A DNA stretch of 34,045 nt from Schoenoplectus triqueter. Taxonomy: Eukaryota; Streptophyta; Magnoliopsida; Poales; Cyperaceae. Both the position numbers and the translations under genes were made by a program. The DNA lies in NCBI GenBank assembly GCA_964058805.1, contig CAXKVV010001839.1, positions 1 to 34,045 of the forward strand. The letters run 5' to 3'. Each line of letters opens with the position of its first letter. The first letter of the stretch is position 1. A model generated the notes under the pieces. The model was not told the origin of the DNA and ran no database searches. It was given only the letters and a program-made list of their open reading frames with translations. Shown piece by piece: positions 12,395 through 21,562 of the stretch.

Positions 12395-12900
12395 GAAAAT
12401 TGGCCGAGTCTGAGTTGACTCGGCCGAGTTGGAGCGGAATCGGTCATGGCAAAAGATGATTATATGCTGAGTTACTCAGCTGACCGTTTTTTTCTTTCAA
12501 AAATAGTTTGAATCGGACGATTCCTCCGAATTATTGCCCAGGTTTAACAGATTTTTCAGTTTTGAAACGACTCTTCACCGAGTTGTGCTACAATGATGTG
12601 ACAATCATACGATTATAAGGCGAAGCAGTTCCGTCTGTCACTGGGGCTACGGCCAAGTGATAGTGATATTGTCTCTCATTATCAAAATTTAGGGATCAAA
12701 TCGCAGCAGAAACTGAGTTCATATTAGATTTAGAAAGGATGTATGAGTTGTATGTGCGCTTACGGACTTGTAATAAAAAACAGCAGTTCCGTCTACGTTG
12801 GCTATGTTGAAAAAGATGTAAGGCTGGATGAAGGGAACATGTTGGCTATGCTTGCGAGGCAGGATGTGACAGCCATATGGTAAGCTTTTGATTTTGAATT
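12395..12900. repeat. GAGTC/GACTC-rich palindromic repeat relic
   Basis: This segment repeats GAGT/ACTC words and contains a perfect 12-base palindrome, ACTCGGCCGAGT, at 12418-12429, and the palindrome GCTGAG-TTA-CTCAGC near 12466-12480. The phrase GCAGTTCCGTCT occurs at about 12625 and again at about 12782. No ORF of note is present. It looks like a degenerate transposable element; the family is not identified. Confidence 0.35.
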
Positions 12901-13260
12901 AAGAGAGCCATAGCACGATATAGCTCAAGATGTCAAGATGTCTACAAATATAGCTATCAAATCAAAAAAAAAAACAAAACAAAGAGAGCCTCTGGAGGTT
13001 TATGGGTCTATCCATAGTGTTATAGTTAAATTACTCTAGAAATGTTACTATTTTTCTTTAACGTCTCCATTGGCCTTTACAGCGGTAGAACAATGATTTT
13101 TTTATTTTTTATTTGTAATAGTGTAACATAGAATTAAATAGTGTCACTCTATGGAATAACAAAAATTAGGAATAATATTGCCATTATGATGAATTAATTT
13201 ACCAAAGTAGAAGAGTGTGGAAGAGTGCTAATCCGGTATATTAAACTATAGTTGGTATAT
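12900..13260. other. AT-rich intergenic sequence
   Basis: There is no coding potential. Words such as GAAGAGTG/CACTCTTC recur here (13208-13232) and, in inverse orientation, beyond the microsatellite (13668-13730), so the whole 13.2-13.75 kb block may be one fold-back element with an expanded microsatellite core. Confidence 0.3.
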
Positions 13261-13285
13261 CGGTTTAGCTCTCGTTAGAATAGCG

Positions 13286-13590
13286 ATTATTATTTGATTA
13301 TGTTATATTATATTGTTATATTAAGATTATGATTATAATTTATGATTATAATATTATTATGATTATTATTTATTTATTATTATTATATTATTTATTATGA
13401 TAATGATTATGATTATATTATTATTATTATTATTATGTTTATGATTATATTATTATATTATGATTATGATTATATTATAATTGTATTATTATGATTATAT
13501 TTTTATTATTATATTATGATTATTTACTATTATTATATTATGATTATGATATTATTATATTATTATTATTATTTTACTATTAAGATTATT
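13286..13590. repeat. TTA/TGATTA-type microsatellite tract, ~300 bp
   Basis: This is a long interrupted array of ATT/TTA trinucleotides mixed with TATGATTA-type hexamers, with almost no C. It is simple-sequence DNA, probably length-variable between individuals. Confidence 0.85.
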
Positions 13591-14470
13591 ATCATCATAA
13601 TCATTGTTAGTATCATAATTTTTTATATTTTAGATATTCTGATTAACAACTGTCAAACAAAATTTTCACTCTTCTGAATAGTAAAAAATATCACTCTTCC
13701 AAAATAATACTATTCTATCACTCTTTCATGGCTATTTCTTAATTTGCCAAATGAACCCTAAATCTTGTGCTTCTATTAAGAATCATTTTCAGGTTTTTGC
13801 AGAGCCGGTAGACTCAAATGTAGCATTTGTCAGAAATGTTCACAATAATCAATAACGTATCGTCTAATTATAATAACTAAAATATATGATAACAAGTGAT
13901 CACAGCATCAATAATTTATAATGTTGAAATATTTCTCATAAAGAAATTAAGAGATTAAATTTTCAAACAGATCATGACCCGATGGATATAATAAGTTCCA
14001 CAAACTGATTTTTTTTTGGCATTTCTTAATTTTGTTAAAGCCAAAACATAAACATCCTATCAAATAATCTCTACTTAAATGCTGTCATGATTAGAACAAA
14101 TAATTACTTTAGTTTAAGAAAAAAATTGTTCTCATCTTTTTAAATATTTTTTATTTTTGTCATGTAATTTAACTAAAATAATATTTAAAAAGAGAAGTTA
14201 ATTGACTAAAGCAACTTATAAAAGTTAAAAGTATAGAAAGTTGCGTAACAATCAAATAATTGATTAAGAGTAACCATACAGCAGTAGAGGAGGCAGGAGG
14301 GCATGAAAAATATTAGTATATTAAATAAAATAACAAGTCAAAAACATGAAAACATTGGCACGAGTTCACGACAAGCACCTTTATTATTTTTTTTTATCCC
14401 TTTAGGTCTGTACTGAATGGTGTGGCACCTCACCAGGAAATAATATTGAATTCCTTGTTTAAAAATTGAG
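13591..14470. other. AT-rich intergenic sequence
   Basis: No gene is seen. The motif ATTTGCCAAATGAACCC near 13745 resembles the terminus of small hAT/Tourist-like elements, but no partner end was located with confidence. The remainder is low-complexity A/T-rich DNA. Confidence 0.3.
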
Positions 14471-15020
14471 AGGGATTAATTTAGGCGTGATTTTAGTCAT
14501 TGATTATTTGCTTTTAAAATTTTATAGGGACAGTTTATTGATTTTAACAAAATTTCATTAAGGGCGATAAAACCGTCCTTTCATCTCGTCAAGTCAAAAT
14601 TGATGTCTCTATTTAGCAAAATTACAAACAATTTATCTGTCTCATTAGAATTAGTTATAGATGGTTGAACCATAGATAAAAAATTTCATATGGACAAACT
14701 CATCGTCTCTAGAAGTATATAGATATGGGCGATCAATTCATCTCTAGATATTTTATAAAGTCGACTAAATTGTTTCAACAGGAAACTATATAAGGACAGT
14801 TAAAGCACTGTAAAGCCAAATCTTTATGAGCGGTCTAATCATCTCAAACATAAAAAAATTTAGAGATAATTATTCGACTGTCTCTATAATTCTTTGAAAC
14901 GATAATTCTTACAACACTTCTAAGACGAATATGTAATCATCCATATATTTTTCTATAAACAGATTTAACTATTTATACATACTCAAATTATCGTCTCTAC
15001 AAACATAAATTGTAGTAGTG
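14470..15020. mobile_element. CACTA (En/Spm) transposon end, non-autonomous or truncated
   Basis: The segment ends in TTGTAGTAGTG, whose complement CACTACTACAA is a canonical CACTA terminus. The preceding ~550 bp repeatedly carries CGTCTCTA/TAGAGACG-type words (for example near 14700 and 14990), as expected of CACTA subterminal repeats. No transposase coding sequence is visible. I could not find the matching left terminus in the window, so the left boundary is a guess based on word content. Confidence 0.6.
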
Positions 15021-15021
15021 A

Positions 15022-15118
15022 GAGGAACACCGCTAACAAGAGTTGAAAACCCATTCCAATAAAATAAAATTCTAAATTTGCAATATTACAAAGCAGACAT
15101 TTCATATATGTTCCATAG
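15022..15118 (-). pseudogene. Copied DPE1 exon-intron fragment
   Basis: Positions 15022-15118 match 31071-31184 in the DPE1 gene, in the same orientation. The match covers part of the exon encoding NGFPTLVSGVPP and continues into the upstream intron, including GACATTTCATATATGTTCCAT (intact gene: AACATTT...). Because intron sequence is included, it was copied from genomic DNA, not from mRNA. The copy lacks the 19 bases between two CCATTCC repeats (31100-31106 and 31119-31125), which removes the splice acceptor. It starts at the CACTA terminus and cannot encode protein. Confidence 0.8.
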
Positions 15119-15169
15119 ATATCACAAGAAAATTCCTACAAACTCAAGAAAAAACGCACCAAAAATTAG

Positions 15170-15870
15170 ATCACAAAATTTCTTTCTTAATGCAAACTAC
15201 TTCACATATTTACTTCATTATTGTCAAATACCACTACTTTAAAGTAATTTAATTTTTATTGCGCTCTTTATTATGTTTATCAAACGAATTTTAATTTTAA
15301 GTCAAGTGTCCTCAAGTCAAATTTGATTAGCCTGTTTTAAGACTTGGTCCATGTTTATGAATTCTGTTCGGATGGTCGAAGATGTCTAAAACCAACTGAG
15401 CGAATGAGTCTGTCCATATCTGATCCACTCTTGTTGTGGGACCCCATACCACGATCGTCGATCTATGCTTTTGGTTTTGGATAACATTCCAACGTCATTT
15501 TCCTTGAGATTTGATTTTTAAATAAATAATAGCTATCCGTATATTTAACTATTCTATATTTATTTTTCTTTATGGGATAAAAATAGTTCTATTTTTCAAG
15601 TTTTATAAATACACATTTCAGATTTTTGTTTATAAAATGTCTAAAATAATAGTAATAAAATAATAAATATTTACATATGAAAATAGATTACTTTAACAAT
15701 ATGGAATGAATACTTAAAGAAACATTAAAATAGAAAATTTGTATAATTTGAAAAACTTTGATGTGAATAATTTATTGAACAATATAAAACAAAGTTTGGA
15801 GATGATCTATATACTTTTATATAAGTTCATCCAAGTATAAATTTTAATTGAAACTATATATATAGAGAGA
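15170..15870. other. AT-rich intergenic sequence
   Basis: No gene or clear repeat structure is visible, only scattered A/T-rich DNA. A TA-GA dinucleotide run (about 15856-15872) marks the start of the MITE cluster. Confidence 0.3.
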
Positions 15871-15881
15871 GAATAAAGATA

Positions 15882-16328
15882 CCGTGAGCTTAGGCTCACG
15901 GAGGTCTTCCGTGAGTTTAACTCAAAATGTATATCAAATCATCCCCAAACTTTAATTTATCATCCTCATTAAATTTTTTATATGAAAATCTTGTGGGATG
16001 CAAAAATTTGGAATGTTTTGAGCTTTTTAAGCCGTTGTTTTTAGTGTTTGAACATCAATCATCTTCATGTTTTGAGCTTTCTAGCTTATTTTTTAATGTT
16101 TGAACATCAGCCCTGAAATAAGATATTTTTTTATGTTAAACAAGGTTAATTTTAAAAATAATTTAAAAAAATAGCTAGAAAGCTCAAAAAAACCATAAAA
16201 TTTAATATCCCATTAGATTTTAACATGAAGAAGTTGTTGAGCAACTTAGATTGATCATTTGAGATCTCAGAATATTAAATCTCACCACAAAACAATATGA
16301 GTTTTTTACTTTGTAAAGCACTATAACA

Positions 16329-16330
<2 letters not shown>
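15882..16330. mobile_element. Composite MITE relic (left arm family A, right arm family B)
   Basis: The left end, after TA at 15880-15881, reads CCGTGAGCTTAGGCTCACGG and continues as in the element at 16800-17159. The right end (complement, TTATAGTGCTTTACAAAG) resembles instead the element starting near 17321 (TTATGGTGCTTCGCGAGG). An inner AGCTTTCTAGCT/AGCTAGAAAGCT pair also faces inwards. It reads as a recombinant or nested product of two fold-back families. Confidence 0.55.

Positions 16331-16372
<42 letters not shown>
16331..16372. repeat. (TC)n(TA)n microsatellite
   Basis: A run of TC dinucleotides passes directly into TA dinucleotides and separates two MITEs. Confidence 0.9.
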
Positions 16373-16376
16373 AATA

Positions 16377-16778
16377 GTAAAACTAACGTACTCCTAGGAG
16401 AACGGAGTCCCTCCGTGATTCTAGCTCAAAAAGTATAATAAATAATCTCCAAATTTAACTTTATCACTCTCATTAAATTTTTCATATTGAAATCTTGTGT
16501 AGTAAAAAAATTTGGGGTGTTTCGAGTTTTCTAAGTCGCCCTTTTCAAATTTTGAAAATAATATATAAATATTAAATATTTTATTATTAGAGTTGATTTT
16601 CAAAAATTGAAAAGAGTGATTTAAAAAACTTAAAACACCCCAAATATTTATACCCCATAAGATTTCAATATGAAGAATTTAATGAGAGTGATAAATCAAA
16701 ATTTGGAGATCATTTTATATATTTTTTGAGCTAAGATCACGGAGGGGCCCCGTACTCCTAGGAGCACGCTAGCTTTAC
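16377..16778. mobile_element. Complete fold-back MITE, ~402 bp, TA target duplication
   Basis: The left end GTAAAACTAACGTACTCC and the complement of the right end GTAAAGCTAGCGTGCTCC begin arms of about 180 bp that match almost throughout (CTCCTAGGAG, CTCCGTGAT, TTATCACTCTCATTAAAT, TTTGGGGTGTTT). TA flanks both ends (16375-16376, 16779-16780). It has no coding capacity. The TA duplication fits Tc1/mariner (Stowaway-like) mobilisation, but the TIR is not the standard Stowaway CTCCCTCCGT at its tip. Confidence 0.8.
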
Positions 16779-16799
16779 TAATATATATAAGTGGATATA

Positions 16800-17159
16800 C
16801 CGTGAACTTAACTCAAAAAGTATATCAAATCATCTCAAAATTTGAATTTTTCACTTTCATTAAATTCTTCATATTGAAATCTTATGGGGTACAAAAATTT
16901 GAGATATTTCGAGTTTTCTAAGTCACTCTTTTTAATTTTTAAAAATCGGCTCTAAAAATAATAATAAAATATTTAATGTTTGTACATTTTTTCAAAAATA
17001 AAAAAACGATTTAGAAAACTCAAAACATCCCAAAATTTTGTACCTCACAAGATTTTAATATGAAAAATTTAATGAGAGTGTAAAATTAAAATTTAGAGAT
17101 GATTTGATATACTTTTTGAGTTAAGCTCACGGAAGACCTCCGTGAGCTTAAACTCACGG
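16800..17159. mobile_element. Complete fold-back MITE, ~360 bp, related to the preceding one
   Basis: It is bounded by TA at 16798-16799 and 17160-17161, with termini CCGTGA. The arms share CTCATTAAATT, ATATTGAAATCTTATGGGGT and GAGTTTTCTAA-type sequence with the element at 16377-16778. The left arm lacks the inner copy of GCTCACGGA..TCCGTGAGC present in the right arm, as if collapsed between two short repeats. It has no coding capacity. Confidence 0.75.
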
Positions 17160-17167
17160 TATTTTTA

Positions 17168-17216
<49 letters not shown>
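17168..17216. repeat. (CT)n(TA)n(GA)n microsatellite
   Basis: CT repeats, then TA repeats, then GA repeats form a self-complementary tract that could extrude as a cruciform. It sits exactly between two MITEs. Confidence 0.9.
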
Positions 17217-17286
17217 CCTTATGGTGTTTCAGTTTTAAATCTCATACATCGAAAGCTCAAAACATCAATTTAATTAATCCACAATA

Positions 17287-17288
<2 letters not shown>
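17216..17288. repeat. Partial copy of MITE family B left arm
   Basis: ACCTTATGGTG followed by AGTTTTAAATCTCATACATC and ATCCACAATAAT repeats the left arm of the element at ~17321, but without ~25 bases (the GCTTCGCGAGG..GGGTTTTG part). The two copies are separated only by a GA run. Confidence 0.7.

Positions 17289-17320
<32 letters not shown>
17289..17320. repeat. (AG)n microsatellite
   Basis: About 16 uninterrupted AG dinucleotides lie between the two copies of the family B left arm. Confidence 0.95.
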
Positions 17321-17324
<4 letters not shown>

Positions 17325-17712
17325 TATGGTGCTTCGCGAGGCAAAGATGGGTTTTGTTTTAGTTTTAAATCTCATATATCGAAAGCTCAAAACATCAATC
17401 TAATTAATCCACAATAATCTAGATATTAAAAACTTGTTGAATACTAAATTTTATTATTTTTTGAGTTTTGTAACTATTTTTTGAATTTTTGAATGATGAC
17501 AATTTTATAGGTGCATCTATTATTATTATTTTTATTTTTTTTAAATCCAAAAAAATAGTTAGAAAGCTCCAAATATAATCAATTTTGATATTCAATAATA
17601 TTTAAATATATAGTTTATATTGGATGAATTAGATTTGTAATTTAAACTTTGGTTTTGTGAGTTTTTTTGGCCGAAGCAAAACGTCTCTTTAAATCACGAA
17701 GCATCGAAAGAT
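17321..17712. mobile_element. Family B fold-back MITE, ~390 bp
   Basis: The left end ACCTTATGGTGCTTCGCGAG pairs imperfectly with the complement of the right end (ATCTTTCGATGCTTCGTGAT). Inner parts AAAGCTC and GGAGCTTTCTAACTA also match family B words in the element at 15882-16330. A TC/TA run follows the right end (17712-17730). There is no ORF. Confidence 0.55.
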
Positions 17713-17729
17713 CTATCTCTATATATATA

Positions 17730-18400
17730 TGATAGTTTTCATAATAGCGTATACGCTTATCCACTAATTTTTTTATCATAAACATGTCCGAATGCATTAT
17801 AAATGCTAGAAAAGAAAGAAATTTGGGCTAATTATCTTGTTCATGGAAGAAACAAGAAACTAGTTAAAATTTACAAAAATCTTTTGTTAATATCCTTGGT
17901 CTTCAAGTGCCGAACTTTCAAATGTCAACATTAATTATCTTTTTGCCAGCTGGAACTGTGTATTTGTTGAACTTTGTTATTCCGACCAGCTTTACAAATT
18001 CCGATATTTCTGATATTCGAAAAAAAAATCTAACTAAAAAGGTTTTGATCATATGTGAAAGTTATTAATTATTCCCACCACTTCCATTTCTTTTTTCCTC
18101 CTTTTGATATGTACTAGCACCTGCTGGGGCCTTCAAGTCAAGTGCTGAAGTGCACTGTCAACAATGGTCAAATATGGTTGGCCTCATCACATGGCCTGTA
18201 TTAAGACAATATCCATGTTTCTGACTGGATGGATTGGTCGGATTCTAAAGTTCAAAATAAATCTGAGTGAGTCTTCAGGCATCCCCACAACATATCATTG
18301 CGATCAGATTAATCTCCGTATGAAGTATGAACACGAAAATTTTGTATATCTTGTATTGGCACTTGCTCATAAGTTTTTTTTTTAAGTAAAGATGAAAAAA
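17730..18400. other. Intergenic sequence, slightly less AT-rich patch at 18120-18340
   Basis: The patch contains a 73-codon open frame (18164-18385) with no recognisable domain or splice pattern. The related phrases CTTCAAGTGC and CTTCAAGTCAAGTGC occur at ~17901 and ~18131. I assign no function. Confidence 0.3.
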
Positions 18401-18405
18401 AATTA

Positions 18406-18875
18406 TCTACACTATTATATAAAGCATCTAAGAATTGGAGGGTCCATTTTTTGTCATGGTAAATTTTTATTATACCCATTTTATTCCTTAATTAAACGGA
18501 TAATATTTATTATTGGTTGATCGAACGTATGTGATTGCGTCTATTGATTCTCTCTTTCTCTCCATTTCTTTCCCTCATATACAATTATTTCCATAATTTT
18601 TATTTTTTTATTTAGCAACCTTGTGCATATTTGGTAAGAAATTAATGGTGATAATATATGTTAGAATAATTTACTTTTCTTGCCATAAAAATTATGAATC
18701 ATTAACTCATATTGTGCAAAAATCTCATCCAAGATTAAATATAGTCTTTATTATATATTTTCTCTAATTTGATGAATTTATAATTTAATACTAGATAAAT
18801 GTAAATTTTTTTTATCTTATAATATTTTAATATTTAAATAAAAAATTCTGCTGCAACGCGCGGGTATATAGCTAG
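18406..18875 (+). mobile_element. Small non-autonomous Helitron, 470 bp
   Basis: The 5' end is TCTACACTATTATATAAAGC, a standard plant Helitron start. The 3' end has a short GC-rich hairpin region, GCAACGCGCGG, followed by TATATAG and the terminal CTAG. It lies between A (18405) and T (18876), the Helitron insertion rule. It contains no Rep/helicase coding, so it depends on an autonomous partner. Confidence 0.85.
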
Positions 18876-19403
18876 TACTCCAGAAAGAGTGTTAGAGTAT
18901 GCAGAGTTTTTAAATATACCACGTCAACTTGATTAATGTTATGGACGGATGACTTTTATCCAATATTTTAACTATCCATTAAGAAAAAAATACATTAATG
19001 TTTCATTAATTCAAGTTATAGGGTAATAAAAACAAAATTCGCTTTGAATTCCGCATGCTCGTCTGTTATTCGTTCATTCATTCTTGCATGTATATATGAT
19101 TTATGGGTCATAATTAATTGATTTATGCAGAATATCAGATAATACTAATATTATATATTCTCATAATTTCAGAACACTGGTAGCGATTTTGCCTCTATTG
19201 AAAAGTGAAAATATTATATGGCCAATTTTCCAATAAATATACGGAAATATGCTAAATACTATATATAATTTAATAATAATTTTTCATGAGGCTTCAAATT
19301 TCAATCACGTATAGAAACTAGAATGTACAAATTGATGAATCTCAAAAGAACGTCGACTTTAGTCTAATATTTTTTTTTTAGCTTTTGACCTGAAAAAAAA
19401 ACT
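18876..19403. other. AT-rich intergenic sequence
   Basis: I see no gene, RNA gene or organised repeat in this stretch. Confidence 0.3.
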
Positions 19404-19404
19404 T

Positions 19405-19664
19405 CTATATTAAATAGAAAAGTCACCTTCGGCAATAATTTCTACATTAACTTATAAACTATTTACTTAATCCTACTTTTTTTTTCTTTTTTATATAATA
19501 TAAAATAATACTCTAAACTAAATTGTATGAAGGTTACACTCACAATCCATCATATATATACACTAATACAACAAAAAGTAATATTAAAATTTTCATATTT
19601 GATAAAACAAATATATTAGCAAAAATATATTCATCTCCGTTGCGAAGCACGGATACAACCTTAG
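19405..19664 (+). mobile_element. Possible degenerate Helitron, ~260 bp
   Basis: It begins TCTATATTAAATAGAAAAG, similar to plant Helitron 5' ends, and finishes with CCGTTGCGAAGCACGG (a CCGT/ACGG hairpin) and ACAACCTTAG before T. The terminus CTTAG departs from CTAG/CTRR and the 5' flanking base is not A, so this is tentative. Confidence 0.45.
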
Positions 19665-19680
19665 TTAAGTTAATTTTTAA

Positions 19681-20648
19681 GGGCCCATTTGTTTTTTTTT
19701 TTCAGTTTTCGCTGGTCTCCGTCAAACTAAGACTGGAATGCATTGTTATGGACACAGGATGCCAGCCAAAAATCCAGTCCGACTTAACTTTTTTAAAACC
19801 CAACTTTACATTATTTTGTCTCTACTTTTATCAAATTTTGCATTGGAACTTTCAAGGTTATGGTTTTTGATAAGATTTTAAAATGTGAATTTGAATATGT
19901 GTGCAGAAAGACACTGTATACTGCATATATGTTATGCATATGTATATCAGTATATGTGAATTTCTATGCGGATATATATATATATAGTTAAATTTTATAA
20001 ATTTTATTGATTTACTATATATTTTAAACAATAATATATAATATTTTATTTAAACAAGCCAAAGTATATATATAAATAAAATTTATGATTTAATTTCAAC
20101 TGAAACACACTAATTTTAATAGTATAATTAACACAAATCAATTAAGCTGCAATCAAATATTAAAAAATATATAAAAATAAGCTGCAATCCCATATATTTT
20201 TATTAAAAAAGTGAAATAAAGGGACTTTAAAAATCGGTCCCATGATTTCAGCTCCATCTCCTCTAAATCTCAACCCACTCAATATTCGCATATCTCTCAC
20301 AACCCATCTAATATTGGTGAGAACTAAACAAATGCGAAAAGCCAACTCTCCACGTCGTTTGTGACCCAAATCGAGGATTTTACATCGATTTTGTACAGAA
20401 CTAGACCAATTCTTCAGTTTAATTTCGACATCATTGAGTTCTCAACTCGCCCTTGATCAATCCATGGCGAAGAGCATGCAACAATTCATATGCGGTCCGT
20501 ATATTAAGTTGATTGCGTTCAATGATCCGTACACGCATATGCGCCGTACGAAACTACATTTTACCTCACCGGTTTTGAATACTAAACAACTCAACGCTAC
20601 AAAAAATTAAAACCCTGCTAATCCAAAACCGTGTGAACGAACGGACCC
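19681..20648. mobile_element. PIF/Harbinger (Tourist-like) non-autonomous element, ~968 bp
   Basis: The terminal inverted repeats are GGGCCCATTTGTT on the left and GGGTCCGTTCGTT on the opposite strand at the right, 10 of 13 bases alike. TAA flanks both ends (19678-19680 and 20649-20651), the usual 3-base target duplication of this superfamily. No transposase is visible. Inside, a near-palindrome around GCATATGC lies at about 20523-20546. Confidence 0.7.
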
Positions 20649-20651
20649 TAA

Positions 20652-21440
20652 ATATTCTTAAATAACTCTTTATTCAAATTTCGAATCTACTTGTCCATAA
20701 ACTTTATCTTTGTAAAATGTACTTGTAGGTTATAACTAATTAGAGAAGTTTCTATTTTGTATTTATAATTTTTGTTTACATAAAAAATTATGATTTATGT
20801 CATTATGTGTCACAAAGGACTTGTATCTACAGAGAAATTTTAGTTGAAATCTCAGAAAAAAAGAAGATATGGAATTGTTCATACATGAATTTCACTTACA
20901 ATCAGGACAAGTTCTAAACATGCACTACATAAATACTTAAAACATTATTTACATTAAGTATGACTATTTCAATTAAGAATTAAAATACGACCATCATCTG
21001 AAAATTTGTTATATTCTGAAAATTAACAGTATCAGACAATACTTAAAGTGTATAAAAGTTCATTATTAGACTATCTATATATTATAGTTTTTAGTTGTCA
21101 ATTCTAAATTTTTCTTAAACTGATTAAAAATATATATTATGAAGATCGTAAAGATAATTTTTGGCAAGTGATTCTTTTTTATTTTGCCAACGCAAGCTGA
21201 CAGTCTAACACAAATGGGGAGTAGCCGAGTAGGCAGTGAAAAAAAAAACATTGGCCAGTCCCCTTTAATTAAGAATTAAGTGGGATCCTTTGTTTGAAAA
21301 ATATATAAAAAAAAATAATACACAAGGTGGGTGGGATCCAAATCAGGAGATAACAGTGTACTGGCCTTTCCCATTGTCCAAGCATCTAGTCTTAGTTAAA
21401 CCAGTATCTGAATAAACGTTTGCTAAGAGACTCATAATCT
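20652..21440. other. AT-rich intergenic sequence upstream of PGIP gene
   Basis: No coding sequence is recognised. GTGGGATCC occurs twice, near 21281 and 21331. Confidence 0.3.
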
Positions 21441-21447
21441 AAGTGAC

Positions 21448-21562
21448 TATAAATACATTAATTAGACAAAAAGTAATTAGTTAATCATTCCATTTGTAGA
21501 AGCGGCGCTTATATAATACCCAATGTTCTATGCTGAAATGTGCAACTTAATCATACCTAACA
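21448..21562 (+). promoter_or_regulatory. Core promoter candidates of PGIP gene
   Basis: TATAAATA at 21448-21455 and TATATAA at 21510-21516 both precede the ATG. The first gives a conventional ~80 base leader; the second would leave a very short one. There is no further support. Confidence 0.4.

Noticed and set aside
13286..13590. Possible CRISPR-like or satellite array
   Set aside because: The units are 3-8 base simple repeats without spacers; it is a eukaryotic microsatellite.
14281..14470. Possible left part of the DPE1 copy on the far side of the CACTA element
   Set aside because: I looked for the AAAGCTGCCCAGTTTCACT part of the DPE1 exon and did not find it.
18164..18385. 73-codon open frame MVKYGWPHH...
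   Set aside because: No family is recognised, no splice or promoter context is seen, and it ends in a poly-T run; chance ORF or relic.
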